NCBI GenBank assembly: GCA_027021095.1
Contig: JALUUZ010000531.1
Span: forward strand, 1-6,548
Source: Gammaproteobacteria bacterium
GTDB lineage: Bacteria > Pseudomonadota > Gammaproteobacteria > SZUA-21
Length of the DNA stretch: 6,548 nt
Direction: 5' to 3'
The notes beneath the pieces are model-generated. The model was not told where the DNA came from. It ran no database searches and worked only from the letters and a program-made list of their open reading frames with translations. Numbering within the stretch: the stretch's first letter is position 1; each line of letters opens with the position of its first letter. The position numbers were made by a program, and so were the translations under genes. Shown piece by piece: positions 5,564 through 6,548 of the stretch.

Positions 5564-5591
5564 AAAAAAATATCCGTGCCTGCACGCACAG
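5564..5591 (-). terminator. Probable Rho-independent terminator after fabG
   Basis: Read on the minus strand, a 6-bp stem (CUGUGC with GCACGG, one G-U pair) closes a 6-base loop. After a short AUA it runs into seven U's (the A tract at 5564-5570 on the plus strand). It begins four bases past the fabG stop. The stem is short, so termination may be partial. The hairpin-plus-U-tract layout right after a stop codon is nevertheless typical, and it separates the fabD-fabG unit from acpP-fabF. Confidence 0.6.
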
Positions 5592-5594
5592 CCG

Positions 5595-6341
5595 TCAGTG
5601 CATATACATCCCACCATTGACGTTCAGTGTTTCGCCGGTAATATAAGCCGCCTCGGCCGAGGCCAGAAACGCCACGGCGTAAGCGATTTCCTCCGCCTGC
5701 CCAAGCCGCGCCAACGGCACCTGGCCGACCAGCGCGGTCCGCTGTTCTTCCGGCAGCGCGCGGGTCATGTCGGTATCGATGAACCCCGGTGCGACCACGT
5801 TGACCGTGATATTGCGCGACCCGATTTCGCGCGCCAATGACTTGGAAAACCCGATCAACCCTGCCTTGGCCGCAGCGTAGTTGGTTTGTCCCGGATTGCC
5901 CGACAGCCCGACCACCGAGGCGATATTGATGATCCGTCCCTGCCTGGCTTTCATCATCCCGCGTAACACGCCCTTGGACAGGCGGTAGACCGCAGTCAGA
6001 TTGGTATCGATGATCTGCTGCCAGTCAGACTCCGACATACGCATCAATAGATTGTCACGCGTGATGCCGGCATTGTTGACCAGTACCGTCACCGCGCCGT
6101 AACTGTCTTTGACAGACTCGATACAGGCCGCCACGCTGTCGGCGTCACAGACATCCAGTACCACGCCGCGGCCCTCGAGCTGCTGCGCTGAAAAGTACTC
6201 ACTGATCTTACCGGCACCTGCTTCCGACGTCGCGGTGCCAACCACGTTCGCGCCGCGCCGCGCAAGTTCCAGCGCAATCGCCTTGCCGATTCCACGGCTC
6301 GCTCCGGTGACCAGTGCCACCATTCCATCCAGACTGCTCAC
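5595..6341 (-). CDS. fabG: 3-oxoacyl-[acyl-carrier-protein] reductase (NADPH)
   Basis: FabG reduces 3-oxoacyl-ACP to (3R)-3-hydroxyacyl-ACP with NADPH, the first reduction of each elongation cycle, as a cytoplasmic short-chain dehydrogenase that is normally a tetramer. The 248 residues compare with 244 in E. coli. The Rossmann motif TGASRGIG is at residues 12-19, NNAG at 89-92, and Asn114 fits the structural Asn of the tetrad. The catalytic residues are Ser142 (IINIASVVG), Tyr155 and Lys159 (NYAAAKAG). The segment VAPGFIDTDMTRALP and the ending YITGETLNVNGGMYMH are almost the E. coli text. The GTG start at 6341 is chosen because a strong GGAGGA lies six bases before it and because it overlaps the fabD stop (GTGA). 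A terminator-like hairpin starts four bases after the stop, so the next gene is probably transcribed largely on its own. Nothing is missing from the active site. Confidence 0.97.
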   Translation of the reverse strand: MSSLDGMVALVTGASRGIGKAIALELARRGANVVGTATSEAGAGKISEYFSAQQLEGRGVVLDVCDADSVAACIESVKDSYGAVTVLVNNAGITRDNLLMRMSESDWQQIIDTNLTAVYRLSKGVLRGMMKARQGRIINIASVVGLSGNPGQTNYAAAKAGLIGFSKSLAREIGSRNITVNVVAPGFIDTDMTRALPEEQRTALVGQVPLARLGQAEEIAYAVAFLASAEAAYITGETLNVNGGMYMH

Positions 6342-6548
6342 GACATCTCCTCCTTTTCGTTTGCCAGCACCGCCAGCGACTCAGGGTCATAGACCGCGCT
6401 GACTGGCAGTTTTCTGTCGATACGCCGGCACAGGCCGGTCAGCACCTTGCCTGGACCGGACTCGATGATCAGGCCGACACCCTCGTCTTTCAACCTGTTG
6501 ATCACGCCGACCCACTTGACCGGACAATACAGCTGCTTGACCAGCGCC
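6338..6548 (-). CDS. fabD: Malonyl-CoA:ACP transacylase, C-terminal part (truncated by window edge)
   Basis: FabD moves malonyl from malonyl-CoA to holo-ACP in the cytoplasm, supplying the extender unit for fatty acid synthesis. Only the last 69 residues are in the window, because the 5' end lies beyond the right edge. I translated this part by hand. It carries the family's C-terminal pattern: QLYCPVKW near the left end, then SGPGKVLTG about 30 residues from the visible start, which resemble QLYNPVQW and VGPGKVLTG in E. coli FabD. The catalytic GHSLG serine and the active-site His are not visible. The frame ends KEEMS and a TGA that overlaps the fabG GTG start by four bases (GTGA), and the fabG ribosome binding site lies inside this gene. 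The position upstream of fabG is the E. coli order. The family call is secure; whether the missing part is intact cannot be seen. Confidence 0.93.
   Translation of the reverse strand, partial: ALVKQLYCPVKWVGVINRLKDEGVGLIIESGPGKVLTGLCRRIDRKLPVSAVYDPESLAVLANEKEEMS
6348..6353 (-). promoter_or_regulatory. Ribosome binding site of fabG (GGAGGA)
   Basis: On the minus strand GGAGGA sits six bases before a GTG codon and lies inside the last codons of fabD. It is close to the ideal anti-16S complement and decides the GTG start of fabG at 6341 over the in-frame ATG six codons further in. Translation of fabG is probably coupled to that of fabD. Confidence 0.85.

Overview
The window is a conserved housekeeping cluster from a bacterium, almost certainly a gammaproteobacterium. 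The order fabD-fabG-acpP-fabF-(pabB)-pabC-mltG is the Escherichia coli fab/pabC/mltG order with one extra gene, pabB. The protein sequences, read by eye, closely match the E. coli family members (FabG and FabF above all). The coding DNA is GC-rich, while the spacer in front of acpP is strongly AT-rich. I cannot name the genus. All genes lie on the minus strand, so transcription runs from high to low coordinates.

Layout in the direction of transcription: the 3' end of fabD (malonyl-CoA:ACP transacylase) enters from the right edge and overlaps fabG (3-oxoacyl-ACP reductase) by four bases. A plausible Rho-independent terminator follows fabG. A 391-bp non-coding spacer comes next, with two promoter candidates and a leader rich in inverted repeats ahead of acpP (acyl carrier protein). 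fabF (3-oxoacyl-ACP synthase II, TTG start) lies 78 bp below acpP. After a 147- to 183-bp gap (depending on the pabB start) holding a GC-rich hairpin come pabB (aminodeoxychorismate synthase component I type) and pabC (aminodeoxychorismate lyase type), which overlap by four bases, and then mltG (membrane-bound endolytic murein transglycosylase). The last 120 bp at the left edge show no recognisable gene; tmk, which follows mltG in E. coli, is not visible there.

Functionally the cluster joins three growth-linked pathways. FabD loads malonyl groups on ACP, FabF elongates, and FabG reduces the 3-keto product. PabB and PabC turn chorismate and ammonia or glutamine nitrogen into p-aminobenzoate for folate; the PabA amidotransferase is not in the window. 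MltG cuts nascent peptidoglycan strands.

I see no mobile element, CRISPR array, RNA gene, or defence or secondary-metabolism system, and no clear sign of a wholly new system. The points most worth a second look are the acpP leader (mutually exclusive stems, six copies of CTGGC/GCCAG, an 11-bp repeat), the PIAGT motif in PabB where E. coli PabB has PIKGT, and a Ser in PabC where fold-type IV enzymes usually carry the Glu that contacts the PLP ring nitrogen.
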